Made by a program: the position numbers and the translations under genes. The notes under the pieces were generated by a model that saw nothing but the letters and a program-made list of their open reading frames with translations, was not told the DNA's origin and made no database searches. From Candidatus Nitronauta litoralis (lineage in GTDB: Bacteria; Nitrospinota; Nitrospinia; Nitrospinales; Nitrospinaceae), in assembly GCA_015698285.1 (NCBI GenBank), contig CP048685.1, positions 372,001 through 436,000 on the forward strand: a DNA stretch of 64,000 nucleotides, read 5' to 3'. Positions 45,561 to 55,121 of this stretch are shown here, one piece after another (position 1 is the first letter of the stretch; each line of letters opens with the position of its first letter).

Positions 45561-47405
45561 CTAGTTTTTCTTCGTTCCCACACCTATCAACATAACATCT
45601 TTAGTAAACCTGATTATTTTATTCAATCCGTCCGGCCATGGAGCACTTTGAATCGGGCGATAGGGCAATGGCATCATCCCCAGGAACCTCACAAAAGGCA
45701 TCAGCCATTTTTGTCGCCAAACAAGCGGGAGCTGGTAAAAATAATCCACTTCTACATCCTCATAACCGGCCATCCTCATAGCATCATTAAGTGATTGTTT
45801 TGTAAAAGGCCGGACGTGCGTGTACTCGGTATAGAAAACTTTATATGTGTGAATCCAGCTTGGAGTCATGACAACCGCTTTCGCTCCAGGCTTCATTGCA
45901 GACAACATTCTATCGAGCATCATTGCGGGCTGATAAGTATGCTCAATAACTGATTTACTAAAAATAAAATCAAAAGATTCGTTCTCGTAAGGCATTTCCT
46001 CAAACTCAATATTTGCAATCCTGACATCATACTCCGGGCACATTTCGGCAGCGCGCTTGGAAATATCCAAACCGGCTACTTCATACCCTAATTTGGAAAA
46101 AGCTTTTAAATGTTCCCCTCTCCCTGATCCAATATCCAGTAATCGACCCTTTTTTTTCAAATGAGTTTCCGACAACCACCTGGCAAGAATATCAGGGTAT
46201 TTCCCGGTAGGCTTTACCTCTTCGTTGTAGACAACGTCCAGATATTTTTCTGCAAGTAATTTCGCGTGTTCATTCAATTGGCTTCCTACCCGGGTCTCCC
46301 CTATTCGGTCATTGCTCACAAAGCCCTTGAAACTAACGACTTTTCCACTAAACCAGTTCAAAACCTGAAGCTCTCCATCCACTGGCCTGATAGAAATTGG
46401 GTCATATAACTTGCCTTTTCCCCGCCCAAGACCAGATTCCTTGGCTATCAACTTAAAGCTCTGGTCGTACTTGAATACGTGGCCCTGTTCTTTATCAATC
46501 AGATAGTAAAAACCTGAATGAAAACATATGTCATTGCAGACAATGACAGCCTCTAATTCCAGACATTCACCTTTTTTTGTATCCAGATTATAAATATATC
46601 CTTTTTTGGGCTGACTCCAATCAAAGAAAACCAACCTGTCATCAAAAAAGCGACATTTGTGGATCATTGTAAATGGCAAATCAATCTTGCCCACAACGCC
46701 CTTCCCTTTTTCAAAAATCAATCCATCTACATCCAGATAACAGGTGGCACCCTCCCAAACAAAAAATGTGACAATTGGTTTGGAATGGATCACTTCCTTC
46801 AATCCAGATCCATTCAAGAGCCATCCACCATTCGAATAGTGTGATCCAATTCCGATTTCTGTCCCCGTAATCTTGTCAATTTGTGTTGGCAGACCGCATG
46901 TGTAGCTTGAAGTGCCACTGGCACTTTCAACTTTCAAACTACTTTCTTCGCAGTCTATCCACATTAATTTTCCGTTCTGCCTGATGAAATCCCAGGGACC
47001 TCTGGCTTCAATAAACCACTCATCGACAGCCTGAACCTCGATGTTTTTATCCAATAATGCCCTGATAAAATAATTTAACCGGGACAACTTCATACGAAGT
47101 TCTCGTGCCTCTTCATTGAGCAACAGTTCTGAATACTGTATGGCCATTTTGTCTGCCAGGGCGGGCCAATCAGAAAAATCATTGAAGGAAGTGCAGCCGT
47201 TAATCAAACCAATGGCAAGATCATCAAGATCCTTAATTTGCAGATCCTCAAGGTTGGTCTGCATAAGATTTGTTGCCAGCTTACCGACGGGCTCTTTGCC
47301 CCCCTGATGGGAAATTTTCACATCATCGGTTGGCAACAAGTCATAGAATGTCAGCGAATCAAAATCTTCCGCTAGAAAGTCTTCTTCTAAAATCACCTTT
47401 GCCAT
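45561..47405 (-). CDS. Fusion protein: large novel N-terminal region plus SAM-dependent methyltransferase
   Basis: 614 residues from the ATG at 47405, which has GGGAGAAG upstream; an ATG at 47423 overlaps the previous stop and would add six. The last 200 residues are a class I methyltransferase: motif I RLLDIGSGRGEHLKAF, acidic VAGLDISKRA, FDFIFSKSVIEHTYQPAMML and a C-terminal hydrophobic region. The first 400 residues have no family I recognise. They contain alternating short strands with W/Y/D (WDFIRQNGKLMWID, FFVWEGATCYLDVDGLIF, RLVFFDWSQPKKGYIYNLD, YYLIDKEQGHVFKYDQ) suggesting a beta-propeller-like or strand-rich domain. In the polysaccharide cluster it may modify a glycan or lipid. Confidence 0.7.
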   Translation of the reverse strand: MAKVILEEDFLAEDFDSLTFYDLLPTDDVKISHQGGKEPVGKLATNLMQTNLEDLQIKDLDDLAIGLINGCTSFNDFSDWPALADKMAIQYSELLLNEEARELRMKLSRLNYFIRALLDKNIEVQAVDEWFIEARGPWDFIRQNGKLMWIDCEESSLKVESASGTSSYTCGLPTQIDKITGTEIGIGSHYSNGGWLLNGSGLKEVIHSKPIVTFFVWEGATCYLDVDGLIFEKGKGVVGKIDLPFTMIHKCRFFDDRLVFFDWSQPKKGYIYNLDTKKGECLELEAVIVCNDICFHSGFYYLIDKEQGHVFKYDQSFKLIAKESGLGRGKGKLYDPISIRPVDGELQVLNWFSGKVVSFKGFVSNDRIGETRVGSQLNEHAKLLAEKYLDVVYNEEVKPTGKYPDILARWLSETHLKKKGRLLDIGSGRGEHLKAFSKLGYEVAGLDISKRAAEMCPEYDVRIANIEFEEMPYENESFDFIFSKSVIEHTYQPAMMLDRMLSAMKPGAKAVVMTPSWIHTYKVFYTEYTHVRPFTKQSLNDAMRMAGYEDVEVDYFYQLPLVWRQKWLMPFVRFLGMMPLPYRPIQSAPWPDGLNKIIRFTKDVMLIGVGTKKN

Positions 47406-47422
47406 GTCTTCTCCCAGATTCA

Positions 47423-48415
47423 TCAGAGCTTTTCAGCAACAATGAAAATATTTCCAGAAAGTTTATTTTTCTGGATCACCTTGGTAAATACAGCATCCAC
47501 CTCATCCCAGTCCTCATTAGGGATCGAATTCTGCAACTGGGTTAGAAACGAGTCACCAATGCTATCCCGTTCGCCTTTATGGATATCATTCATTATGTTT
47601 ATAAAGTCCAGAATTCCCGGCGTCGAAAAATAAGTGAGCTTGAAGCCAGCCCGGTCAAATAGCTTCTCAAGAGTTTTTATGGAAAAGTAGTTTAAGTGCC
47701 CCGGAGCCTCTATCATTTCGTGCTCTTTTCCACAGACCTTGAACTCAATTCCCTCAATATTCGGTAAGGTTCCTACAAATCGACCACCCTTTGGCAGGGC
47801 TTGCGCAATTTTTTTCAATAAGGAACAGGGCTCGACAATGTGCTCCAGGACCTCCCACATGACAACCATATCATAGCAATGGTCAAAGTTGACATGCTCA
47901 AACATCCCCTGATAAATCTTTACATTATATTTTTTTTGAGTGTATTCAACTAAATTTGAATTTATTTCTACACCCGAAACATCCCACCCTTCCTTCAAGG
48001 CGGCTTCAATAAAAAAACCTATCGAAGATCCGATTTCGAGGATTTTATCGCCCGGTTTTACAAAGGGCTTCATATCCTGTGCCCGGCGGTAAAAAATTTT
48101 TTTCCTTTCCTCTTCAGTTGGCTTCAATATCTTTTCATGAAAAAATTCCATGGAACTGAAACCATCATAATACATTGTCAACAACTCGTCCGTTGGAACC
48201 GGGTTTACATATAAACAATCGCAGGAATCACAGGTGACGAAATCAAATCCTTCTTTATCAAAAGCCTTGGAAGCCTGCCCGGAGGAGCAAACAGGGCAGT
48301 TTCTGTTTAAATGTCCTTCACTCATATGAAAACGTGAAAGGAATTCCGTCAAATCTTGTGCTCGAAGCTTATTATATTCTTCCATTAACTTTATCGGTCT
48401 TAATTTATGCTGCAT
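47423..48415 (-). CDS. Class I SAM-dependent methyltransferase with N-terminal zinc ribbon
   Basis: 330 residues. An N-terminal CPVCSSG...CDSCDCLYVNP zinc-ribbon-like module (about residues 40-73) precedes a methyltransferase domain: ILEIGSSIGFFIEAALKEG (SAM motif I), VSGVEINSNL, DMVVMWEVLEHIVEP and GGRFVGTLPN. This two-part layout (Zn ribbon followed by methyltransf_23-like fold) is common in O-antigen and nucleotide-sugar C-methyltransferase clusters. Substrate unknown. It lies directly upstream of, and almost overlapping, the fusion methyltransferase. Confidence 0.85.
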   Translation of the reverse strand: MQHKLRPIKLMEEYNKLRAQDLTEFLSRFHMSEGHLNRNCPVCSSGQASKAFDKEGFDFVTCDSCDCLYVNPVPTDELLTMYYDGFSSMEFFHEKILKPTEEERKKIFYRRAQDMKPFVKPGDKILEIGSSIGFFIEAALKEGWDVSGVEINSNLVEYTQKKYNVKIYQGMFEHVNFDHCYDMVVMWEVLEHIVEPCSLLKKIAQALPKGGRFVGTLPNIEGIEFKVCGKEHEMIEAPGHLNYFSIKTLEKLFDRAGFKLTYFSTPGILDFINIMNDIHKGERDSIGDSFLTQLQNSIPNEDWDEVDAVFTKVIQKNKLSGNIFIVAEKL

Positions 48416-48613
48416 CTTATTCAGATACTCCCATTTCGTTTATTCAGGATCAGGAAAAAAATCATGTGGCTATTATTATATGGAGATCGTTTTAACTTTC
48501 CTACTCAACCCGATGGTGTCTATTTTTGAAAATCAACGAATTAATTCTCTTTCCGGAAACCTGCTCTATAGGCAGTTTGATGTCGCCATATCCCTCATCC
48601 AATCCCATTTCTA

Positions 48614-50434
48614 CTATAGAACGTTCAAACCTTCAATCTCTTTTGGCACGAGAGCCTCAGAGTCGAGAAAGGTTTGTTGCCAGATTTCAAGTGCCATCAA
48701 TGCCCGAATCTCCCTGGTAAAATTATGCTTGCCATCACGGTGGTCATCAAGCATTTGATCGATTTCTTCCCTATTGAACAACTTCCTTTCCATAGCCTGG
48801 TCTGACAGTAGAATGTCCCGGGTAAGCTGAAACAGTTCTCCTTTAAACCATTCACCCACCGGAACCGTAAACATCTGCTTTTTCCGATACGCCAGATCTT
48901 CCCCAATGAGCGGTGCCACGGCTTTTTTAAAAAGATATTTGGTCTCGTTGTCTTTAATTTTGAAATGACCGGGCATTCGGAAAGCAAAGTCCATCATTCG
49001 ATAATCCAGGAACGGAGTGCGTGCCTCCAAAGAAACAGCCATCCCCATCCGATCCGGTTTTACCAGGTTATTTCCCGGCAATAAGAGCATCATGTCAATA
49101 TAGAGTGCCTGATTGATCCGATCCATATGAGATGCTTTTTTATACAACGGTTGCACCACTTGAAATGCATCGACACCATCAAGCTGACGGACCAGATGTT
49201 TGTGAAACAATCTCTTTTTTATCCCGGGGTCAAACAGACTGATATTTTCAAAATAAGCTTTTTGAAATTCCCCTGCTTCAATCGTCTCAATCTGCTGTTG
49301 TTTGAAAAAATCCCTGTATTTATCATAACCCGCAAACAGCTCATCGCCTCCATCGCCAGTCAACACCATTTTGACCTGCGATCTGGCCAGTTGGGAAACA
49401 CGGTAGGTTGGTAAAAAAGATATATCTCCATGGGGCTGATCACAATGAAATGTTGCCAGCGGCCACAAATCCAGCATATTGAAATCAACCTTCTCATTCA
49501 CATGCTGGGTTTGAAACCGTTTTGCGGCTTGTTCGGCAAAAGGGGTTTCGTCATAGCGTTCGTCGTTAAACCCAATGCTGAAGGTTTTGACAGGCCGGGT
49601 CATGTGTCGCGCCATCAACCCGACGACGGAACTGGAGTCGACCCCCCCGGACAAAAACGCACCAAATGGGGCATCCGACCTTAATCTAAGCCGGACGGCA
49701 TCATCTAAAATGGCATTGAATTCTTCGATCCAGTCTTCTTCCCGCCGGTCCTTTTCAATTTGATTCTGAGCCAAATCCCACCAACACTCGATTTCGACCT
49801 GCTTTCTGTGAATTACAAAGCGGTGCCCGGGGGGCAGGTGCCGGATGTTTTTAAACATGGTGAGAGGAGGGGGAACATAATTAAAGGTCAGGAAATAATC
49901 GAGTGCTTCCAGATCCATTTCCCGAGGAACCCCCATCTTCAGGATGGCTTTAATTTCAGAAGCAAAATACAGGCGTTTACCATCATCATAAAAATAAAGA
50001 GGTTTGACTCCAATTCGATCCCTGACAATATGCAGAACATCTTCGCGCCTATCATAGATGGCAATAGAAAACATTCCATTCAATTTTGAGATGAAATTGA
50101 TTCCATCCCTTTCGTAAAGACGCAGGAGCACTTCTGTATCTGAATGGGTCCGGCAAGGAAACCCGTCTTTTTTTAATTCGAGAGCCAGTTCCTGGTAGTT
50201 GTAAATCTCTCCATTTTGAACCACCGCAATCTGACCATCATCCGAGATAAACGGTTGATGGCCCTGATCCAGGTCGATAATTGAAAGCCGTCGATTACCC
50301 AGACCAATCCCATCATCAGAAAAGACACCGGAATCATCTGGCCCACGGTGAAAAAGGATGTCGCCCATGGCCTTTAATTGTTCGGCTCTCAGAGATTCCC
50401 TGTCACGGTCAAAATAACCAAAAATTCCACACAT
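48614..50434 (-). CDS. asnB: Glutamine-hydrolysing asparagine synthase family protein
   Basis: 606 residues. The class II glutaminase domain starts with the catalytic Cys2 (MCGIFGYFDRD) and holds HRGPDDSG, NRRLSIIDLDQGHQP and NGEIYNYQEL. The synthase domain has the pyrophosphate loop FLSGGVDSSSVVGLM and LTGDGGDELFAGYDKY. Asparagine synthases in polysaccharide loci often amidate a sugar acid rather than make free asparagine. Context here, seven bases upstream of an initiating sugar transferase gene's stop, favours that reading, though the generic reaction cannot be excluded. Confidence 0.92.
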   Translation of the reverse strand: MCGIFGYFDRDRESLRAEQLKAMGDILFHRGPDDSGVFSDDGIGLGNRRLSIIDLDQGHQPFISDDGQIAVVQNGEIYNYQELALELKKDGFPCRTHSDTEVLLRLYERDGINFISKLNGMFSIAIYDRREDVLHIVRDRIGVKPLYFYDDGKRLYFASEIKAILKMGVPREMDLEALDYFLTFNYVPPPLTMFKNIRHLPPGHRFVIHRKQVEIECWWDLAQNQIEKDRREEDWIEEFNAILDDAVRLRLRSDAPFGAFLSGGVDSSSVVGLMARHMTRPVKTFSIGFNDERYDETPFAEQAAKRFQTQHVNEKVDFNMLDLWPLATFHCDQPHGDISFLPTYRVSQLARSQVKMVLTGDGGDELFAGYDKYRDFFKQQQIETIEAGEFQKAYFENISLFDPGIKKRLFHKHLVRQLDGVDAFQVVQPLYKKASHMDRINQALYIDMMLLLPGNNLVKPDRMGMAVSLEARTPFLDYRMMDFAFRMPGHFKIKDNETKYLFKKAVAPLIGEDLAYRKKQMFTVPVGEWFKGELFQLTRDILLSDQAMERKLFNREEIDQMLDDHRDGKHNFTREIRALMALEIWQQTFLDSEALVPKEIEGLNVL

Positions 50435-50440
50435 AAATAG

Positions 50441-50995
50441 TTAGTGGCTCCCTTTGGTGACAATTTGATTTACAGTAAGAAAAAGTATTTTAATATCCAT
50501 CCAAAGTCCCATATTGTCTATGTATTCAAAATCTAACTGTTTACGTTGTTCCCAGGTCACATTCGACCTCAGTGTCGCCTGGGCAAGCCCGGTAATTCCA
50601 GGTTTAACGCTATGGCGTTTCACCCAATCCTCTTCAGAATAACTTTCCTTTTGATTTGGCACATCAGGGCGGGGCCCAACCAGGCTCATGTCTCCCAAGA
50701 TGACATTTAAAATCTGTGGAAGCTCATCCAGACTCGTTTTCCTTAAAATCCTGCCTACCCGGGTTATCCGGGGGTCCCCAACCGCGGTCTGATAGGACCC
50801 AATTTTATCCGCCTCCGGCACCATGCTTCTAAATTTGTACATTTTAAAAGGCTTCCCAAACCGCCCCACTCTGGTTTGAAAATAGAACACTCCCCCCGGA
50901 GAACTCAACAAAATGGCGACGGAGATAGCAAGAAAAACAGGAGAAAGAAAAAATAACATGGGAAGGCTGAGCACTAGATCAAAAACGCGCTTCAC
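50441..50995 (-). CDS. Initiating phosphoglycosyl transferase (PglC/WcaJ-type catalytic domain)
   Basis: 184 residues, the compact monotopic type with one N-terminal re-entrant/membrane helix ([22 protein letters not shown]). Signature segments are [41 protein letters not shown] and [11 protein letters not shown], with the catalytic Asp-Glu pair in SLDELPQ, then KPGITGLAQ. It transfers a sugar-1-phosphate to undecaprenyl phosphate to begin glycan assembly. Between asnB (5-base gap) and the aldolase gene (8-base gap), in one operon. Confidence 0.93.
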   Translation of the reverse strand: MKRVFDLVLSLPMLFFLSPVFLAISVAILLSSPGGVFYFQTRVGRFGKPFKMYKFRSMVPEADKIGSYQTAVGDPRITRVGRILRKTSLDELPQILNVILGDMSLVGPRPDVPNQKESYSEEDWVKRHSVKPGITGLAQATLRSNVTWEQRKQLDFEYIDNMGLWMDIKILFLTVNQIVTKGSH

Positions 50996-51003
50996 GATAG
51001 ACC

Positions 51004-51825
51004 TCAGGGGTTGGACCGGGAGGCAATGATCAGTGACACAATCTGCGCCACTTTTTTCCGGTCGAGCTCAACCTGATCCGGAGTTCTATCGCCAAGATAT
51101 TCTTCCACTTCCCTCAGTTTGTCAATTTCGTATTTCAACTTGCCTGTCAGGGCGGGATCATCGGAAAGAATGCCCCGGTGAAATGTCCGGGACAGGATAA
51201 CTGAGTTAGATTCAAGACGCAAATGCTCGCCCAACACCAGTTCTCCGGGCAATTGGCCCTCTCCAATTCGGGCGATTCCACCAAACCCGAAAGGCAATCT
51301 GGCATTTTTTATGGTGGCCGACATTCGATCCACCATTCCATTGATCAGGGGCTCAAAGATGAAATTCAGCTTTAATCCCAGGTGTAGATCGTTCAGCCCA
51401 ATATAAATTTCATGGACCCCTTTTATCGTTGTCAACTGGTCGAGGCTTTCCGCCGCCTCAGGCGTTTCCACCAGGGGAATAACCCGAACCCGGCCGTCTA
51501 CCATTTCACAAAATTTGCTGAGTTCCTCCGGGGTTCGAAACATCGGAAGCATTAAAAAATCCGGCTGGTATTTCAATACTGTTTCAATTTCCTCTGAGGT
51601 TCCTTCATGCAATGGGTTTAATCGAACCAGCATGTCTGCATCAGGAATGGCCTCCCTTACCTTGGGAACGTCTCCCATGTTATGGGCACTGATCACCGTA
51701 TCGAGATGACCTTGCCGGTCCTGCTTGCCCAAAATCTCCAGGTCAACAAATATCCGATCCACCCCGGCATCCGCCGCGATCTTGGCAAATTTTGGTTTAT
51801 TCGTTATCAGCATTAAATCAAGCAT
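51004..51825 (-). CDS. HpcH/HpaI-family aldolase or lyase
   Basis: 273 residues with the TIM-barrel HpcH/HpaI (2-keto-3-deoxy aldolase/citrate lyase beta) pattern: AADAGVDRIFVDLEILGK near the start, ADMLVRLNPL, FLMLPMFRTPEEL, RVIPLVETPEAAESL (metal-binding Glu), and EIYIGLNDLHLGLKL (metal-binding Asp). The family cleaves or forms C-C bonds with pyruvate-type substrates. Sandwiched in a polysaccharide operon and overlapping murJ by 8 bases, it may make or degrade a keto-sugar acid; that is inference. Confidence 0.82.
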   Translation of the reverse strand: MLDLMLITNKPKFAKIAADAGVDRIFVDLEILGKQDRQGHLDTVISAHNMGDVPKVREAIPDADMLVRLNPLHEGTSEEIETVLKYQPDFLMLPMFRTPEELSKFCEMVDGRVRVIPLVETPEAAESLDQLTTIKGVHEIYIGLNDLHLGLKLNFIFEPLINGMVDRMSATIKNARLPFGFGGIARIGEGQLPGELVLGEHLRLESNSVILSRTFHRGILSDDPALTGKLKYEIDKLREVEEYLGDRTPDQVELDRKKVAQIVSLIIASRSNP

Positions 51826-53341
51826 TCAATCGATTCCTCAATTGTTGAAGAAAATACACCCGGTAATGTTGGATCGAAAACAAAGCGCCCCCTGAAATAA
51901 CCAGTGAAGCCAGAACCGCCAGAATAAAACTGACCGTTTGGCTTCCCTCGAAGACACTTGAGAACCACGCAAATGGAATAAACAGCAACATTCCCAGAAT
52001 AGTTACTTTCAGGAAGTCCTTTATTGATTCCATAGGTACAAAATTAAAACCGTGGTGTTTATGGAGAAGAAAAACCTGTATACCAAGAACCAGCCAATAA
52101 ACAATTACCAGAGCCCACACAATGCCTTCCAGATTGGCCACCCGGGACATCAACAAGGCGAGGGGAACGAACAGCACCACCCCAATCAGGCTGCTGACCA
52201 AAGGAAGCTTCGTGTCTTTTTTCGCGTTTGAAACGGAAGTCATCAATGCTGAAAGCCCCTGGGCAGGAAGGGCCAGAATACCAATTTGCAATAAACCGGC
52301 GATTTGAACCAGCGACCCGTCGCCCATTTTACCCCATTCATACACAATGCGGGTAAGGTCTTCACTAAACCAGATGGAAACCAGCACTATGGAGTAAGAG
52401 GCAATGAATAGAGACATCACCCCAATTCTGGCAATCTCCAGACCTTTTTCATTTTCCCCTTCACTGAAAAGGCCGGACAAAGTGGGAAACAGAACAACAG
52501 CAAAAACTCCCAGACAAATTCCCATCGGTAATTCGACCAGCTTGGTGAGATAATTGATGGTGGCAAATGATCCAGAACCTTCCATCGAAGCCAGAGTCCT
52601 TGCAATGATCGGCATCACCAGAAGCAAACTCCCGGATCCCAAAGCTTGAAGGTATCGAACCAGCAAGGGTTTGTCGATACGCCACCCCGCTGGAGCAGAA
52701 CCCTGTGGTTTGATTTGCATGGAAGCAATCCACTGGGAAATCCACCTGATCAAACCAGCCAGAATAACGGCCCATCCGAGAAAATATATTTCGCTTGTAT
52801 CGTTGATAAACAGTAAAAATGCGATCACCAGGGTGGTGTTAAAAATCAGAGTGCCAAGCGCGGCAATGCCAAAACGGTTCTCCGCTTGCAGGTAGGCCGT
52901 TGTAACCCCCGACAAGGCTGTAAGAGGAACAACCCAAAGGGAGTAACGAATCAACTGGCTGGAGACCTCTACCGCCTTCTCGGTAAACCCCGGGGCAAAG
53001 AGCAGGACCAGAAAATCGGGAAAGATCATTAGAATTCCGACGAGAACCGAGAATCCCAATCCAGCAACCACACTTGATTGTAAAAAAAGCTGGTGTGCAC
53101 CTGGAGGATCCAGTTTTTTTAATTCGGGAATTAAAGCTGCTGCTAAAGCACCCCCCATGAGAATATTGATCATGAAGTCAGGCAACGTGAGAGTGAAGAT
53201 GACAATATCAGCATCCTCCGTTGTCCCAAATGCAGAAGCTATGGTGACCTCACGGACAAACCCTGTTATCCGACCAAGAAAAAGGCCTCCGGAAACCAGC
53301 AGACCTGCCGTCAACAGCCTTTTCATCGAATAGCTGGGCAT
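51818..53341 (-). CDS. murJ: MurJ/MVIN-family lipid-linked oligosaccharide flippase
   Basis: 507 residues with about 14 membrane helices and the MVIN signature: FLGRITGFVREVTIASAFGTTEDADIVIFTLTLPDFMIN, GGALAAALIPELKK and LLFAPGF. MurJ flips lipid II. As the dcw cluster is far away and this copy sits in a glycan operon, it may be the flippase for the local repeat unit (Wzx-like role) or the cell's only MurJ. The start at 53341 is used; an ATG at 53326 is an alternative. It is the first gene of the minus-strand polysaccharide operon. Confidence 0.88.
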   Translation of the reverse strand: MPSYSMKRLLTAGLLVSGGLFLGRITGFVREVTIASAFGTTEDADIVIFTLTLPDFMINILMGGALAAALIPELKKLDPPGAHQLFLQSSVVAGLGFSVLVGILMIFPDFLVLLFAPGFTEKAVEVSSQLIRYSLWVVPLTALSGVTTAYLQAENRFGIAALGTLIFNTTLVIAFLLFINDTSEIYFLGWAVILAGLIRWISQWIASMQIKPQGSAPAGWRIDKPLLVRYLQALGSGSLLLVMPIIARTLASMEGSGSFATINYLTKLVELPMGICLGVFAVVLFPTLSGLFSEGENEKGLEIARIGVMSLFIASYSIVLVSIWFSEDLTRIVYEWGKMGDGSLVQIAGLLQIGILALPAQGLSALMTSVSNAKKDTKLPLVSSLIGVVLFVPLALLMSRVANLEGIVWALVIVYWLVLGIQVFLLHKHHGFNFVPMESIKDFLKVTILGMLLFIPFAWFSSVFEGSQTVSFILAVLASLVISGGALFSIQHYRVYFLQQLRNRLNA

Positions 53342-53726
53342 TCAGTTTTTTCTTTCTCGGGCAAACAACGCGCCGGTCTGGTTTATGGGGAAAGAGTAAT
53401 AAGACACCCTGGATCATTGAAAATTTTGCTCAGGGTTTTTCTATTTACCAAGGAATGTATGAGGCAGGTCTGGTTAGCGGATGAGGCCGCAATACGGTAA
53501 AAATTCTAGCACAAAATCAAACGGGGAATAACCCCTCTGTGCTCCTCTTCCCAGCAAACCTTCAGCCGAAAATTTACTAAACAGAAGGATTAAATTGTAC
53601 AATAGCGGTGCCCTTTGCCTGGAACTGTCACGTTGCAGAGGCGGAGTTTAGAGCATCATCGAAAAACCATATGTGATTTCTCATTTATATCCTCCAGTCA
53701 GACCTGCAGGCTTGCCTTAGCACCTT
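53342..53726. other. Divergent intergenic region in the polysaccharide cluster
   Basis: 385 bases between divergent murJ and ligase genes. I see a TACAAT (near 53600) as a possible -10 for the plus strand and a small CGGGGAATAACCCC hairpin near 53523, but no gene. Confidence 0.4.
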
Positions 53727-55031
53727 ATGGTTCCCAACAAAAAATCAGAAATAGCCCCCGACCAAAAAGCTTTTCCTGAAATCCTTGACCGCATGCAGTG
53801 GGGATGCCTGATTCTATTTTCCGTCGGTTGTTTTGTATCAATTTCCCTGGCTCAAATCAGTGCACTCGCAGGATTCCTGACCTGGTTGATGCAATTGAGA
53901 ATCACCCGTTTTTGGGAACGCATTCAAATCCCGGTTTTACTGCCCATTGCCTTGTTTGCAGGGGCTTCCATCTGCTCGACCATTTTTTCAGTCGATTGGC
54001 AAGTCAGTATAAAAACTCTAAAAAAACTTTTTGAAATCCTTATATTTTTCTGGGCTATAAATGCATTACGGACAATAGGCTCCGCCCCTTCATTCATAAA
54101 TCGCCTCTTTTTTTTCAACAACACAAAGGAAAACCCGCTCTCCTCAAACGGGGAAAATCTGGTGCGTCTGTTTACCTTGTGGGGCGTGTTGGCAGCACTC
54201 TACAGTTTTTACGAGGCTTCTTTGCATGGCATTCAACTGCCCCATCGCGTGGTGGGAACTTTTGACAATCCCATTTCGTGGGGAGTGATCTTGATGATGC
54301 TTTCCCTGCTGGCCTTTGCCAACCTGATCTACTCCTCCAGGAAAAGCCGGGTGTTATCAGGACTACTTTTTTCAATCCTGGTGTCCTGCCTCATTATTAC
54401 TCTTGCACGGGAAGCCTGGCTGGGGTTCACCATTTCTATTTCAGGCATGCTGTTTTTCAGAAAACCTCTATTGGCGGTGATAGCTCCTCTGACCTTCATT
54501 CTTATCCTGGTTCTTTTACCTCATTCGATCCAGGAACGGTTATTGGCAATGACCGACTTCTCACAACAAACCCTCAAACTTCGGATCCAAATGTGGCAAG
54601 GGGGCTGGGAAATTTTCAAGGATTATCCGGTTATTGGATGTGGATACAATTGCTCCTCATTCGTTGCCAATGATTACCGTGGCTATGAAAAGTTTTTACA
54701 AACCTGGGCGGGAGGGTTCCACAATAACTTCGTGCAAATTGCAGTGGAGTTGGGTTCCGTTGGGTTATTAACATGGATAAGCATCTGGGTTGTGTTTTTC
54801 TGGCTATCCATATTGAGGTTGCAGGCCCTCAACGAGGATCACCCTGATAGATGGCTGATCCATGGAAGTATCTGGGCCATTGCAGCTTTTTTGATTGCCT
54901 GTATCTTTGAATCCCATTTTTATGATACGGAAGTGGCCATGATTCTGTTTATGATAATGGCCCTTCCCTTTTCAATTACTTCAGATTCCAAGGGTGTTGA
55001 TGAGAAAAATACCTTGGGTTACCTGCTGTGA
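53727..55031 (+). CDS. O-antigen ligase/polymerase family membrane protein
   Basis: 434 residues with about ten to twelve membrane helices and a large periplasmic loop. The Wzy_C/WaaL pattern is visible: an Arg-bearing THxxPH-like VVGTFDNPISWG, then LRIQMWQGGWEIFKDYPVIGCGYN after the loop, where ligases carry a conserved Arg/Gln-W motif, and GGFHNNFVQIAVELGSVGL with the family His. Either it ligates an undecaprenyl-linked glycan to lipid A core or polymerises repeat units; sequence does not separate these. Alone on the plus strand within the cluster. Confidence 0.82.
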   Translation: MVPNKKSEIAPDQKAFPEILDRMQWGCLILFSVGCFVSISLAQISALAGFLTWLMQLRITRFWERIQIPVLLPIALFAGASICSTIFSVDWQVSIKTLKKLFEILIFFWAINALRTIGSAPSFINRLFFFNNTKENPLSSNGENLVRLFTLWGVLAALYSFYEASLHGIQLPHRVVGTFDNPISWGVILMMLSLLAFANLIYSSRKSRVLSGLLFSILVSCLIITLAREAWLGFTISISGMLFFRKPLLAVIAPLTFILILVLLPHSIQERLLAMTDFSQQTLKLRIQMWQGGWEIFKDYPVIGCGYNCSSFVANDYRGYEKFLQTWAGGFHNNFVQIAVELGSVGLLTWISIWVVFFWLSILRLQALNEDHPDRWLIHGSIWAIAAFLIACIFESHFYDTEVAMILFMIMALPFSITSDSKGVDEKNTLGYLL

Positions 55032-55121
55032 GACTTCACAACACCCATTGCAAAAATCATTGCACCGGAGCCATAACTCATAACACGATTTCATTAGTCT
55101 CATGAAAACCCATCATCTGGC

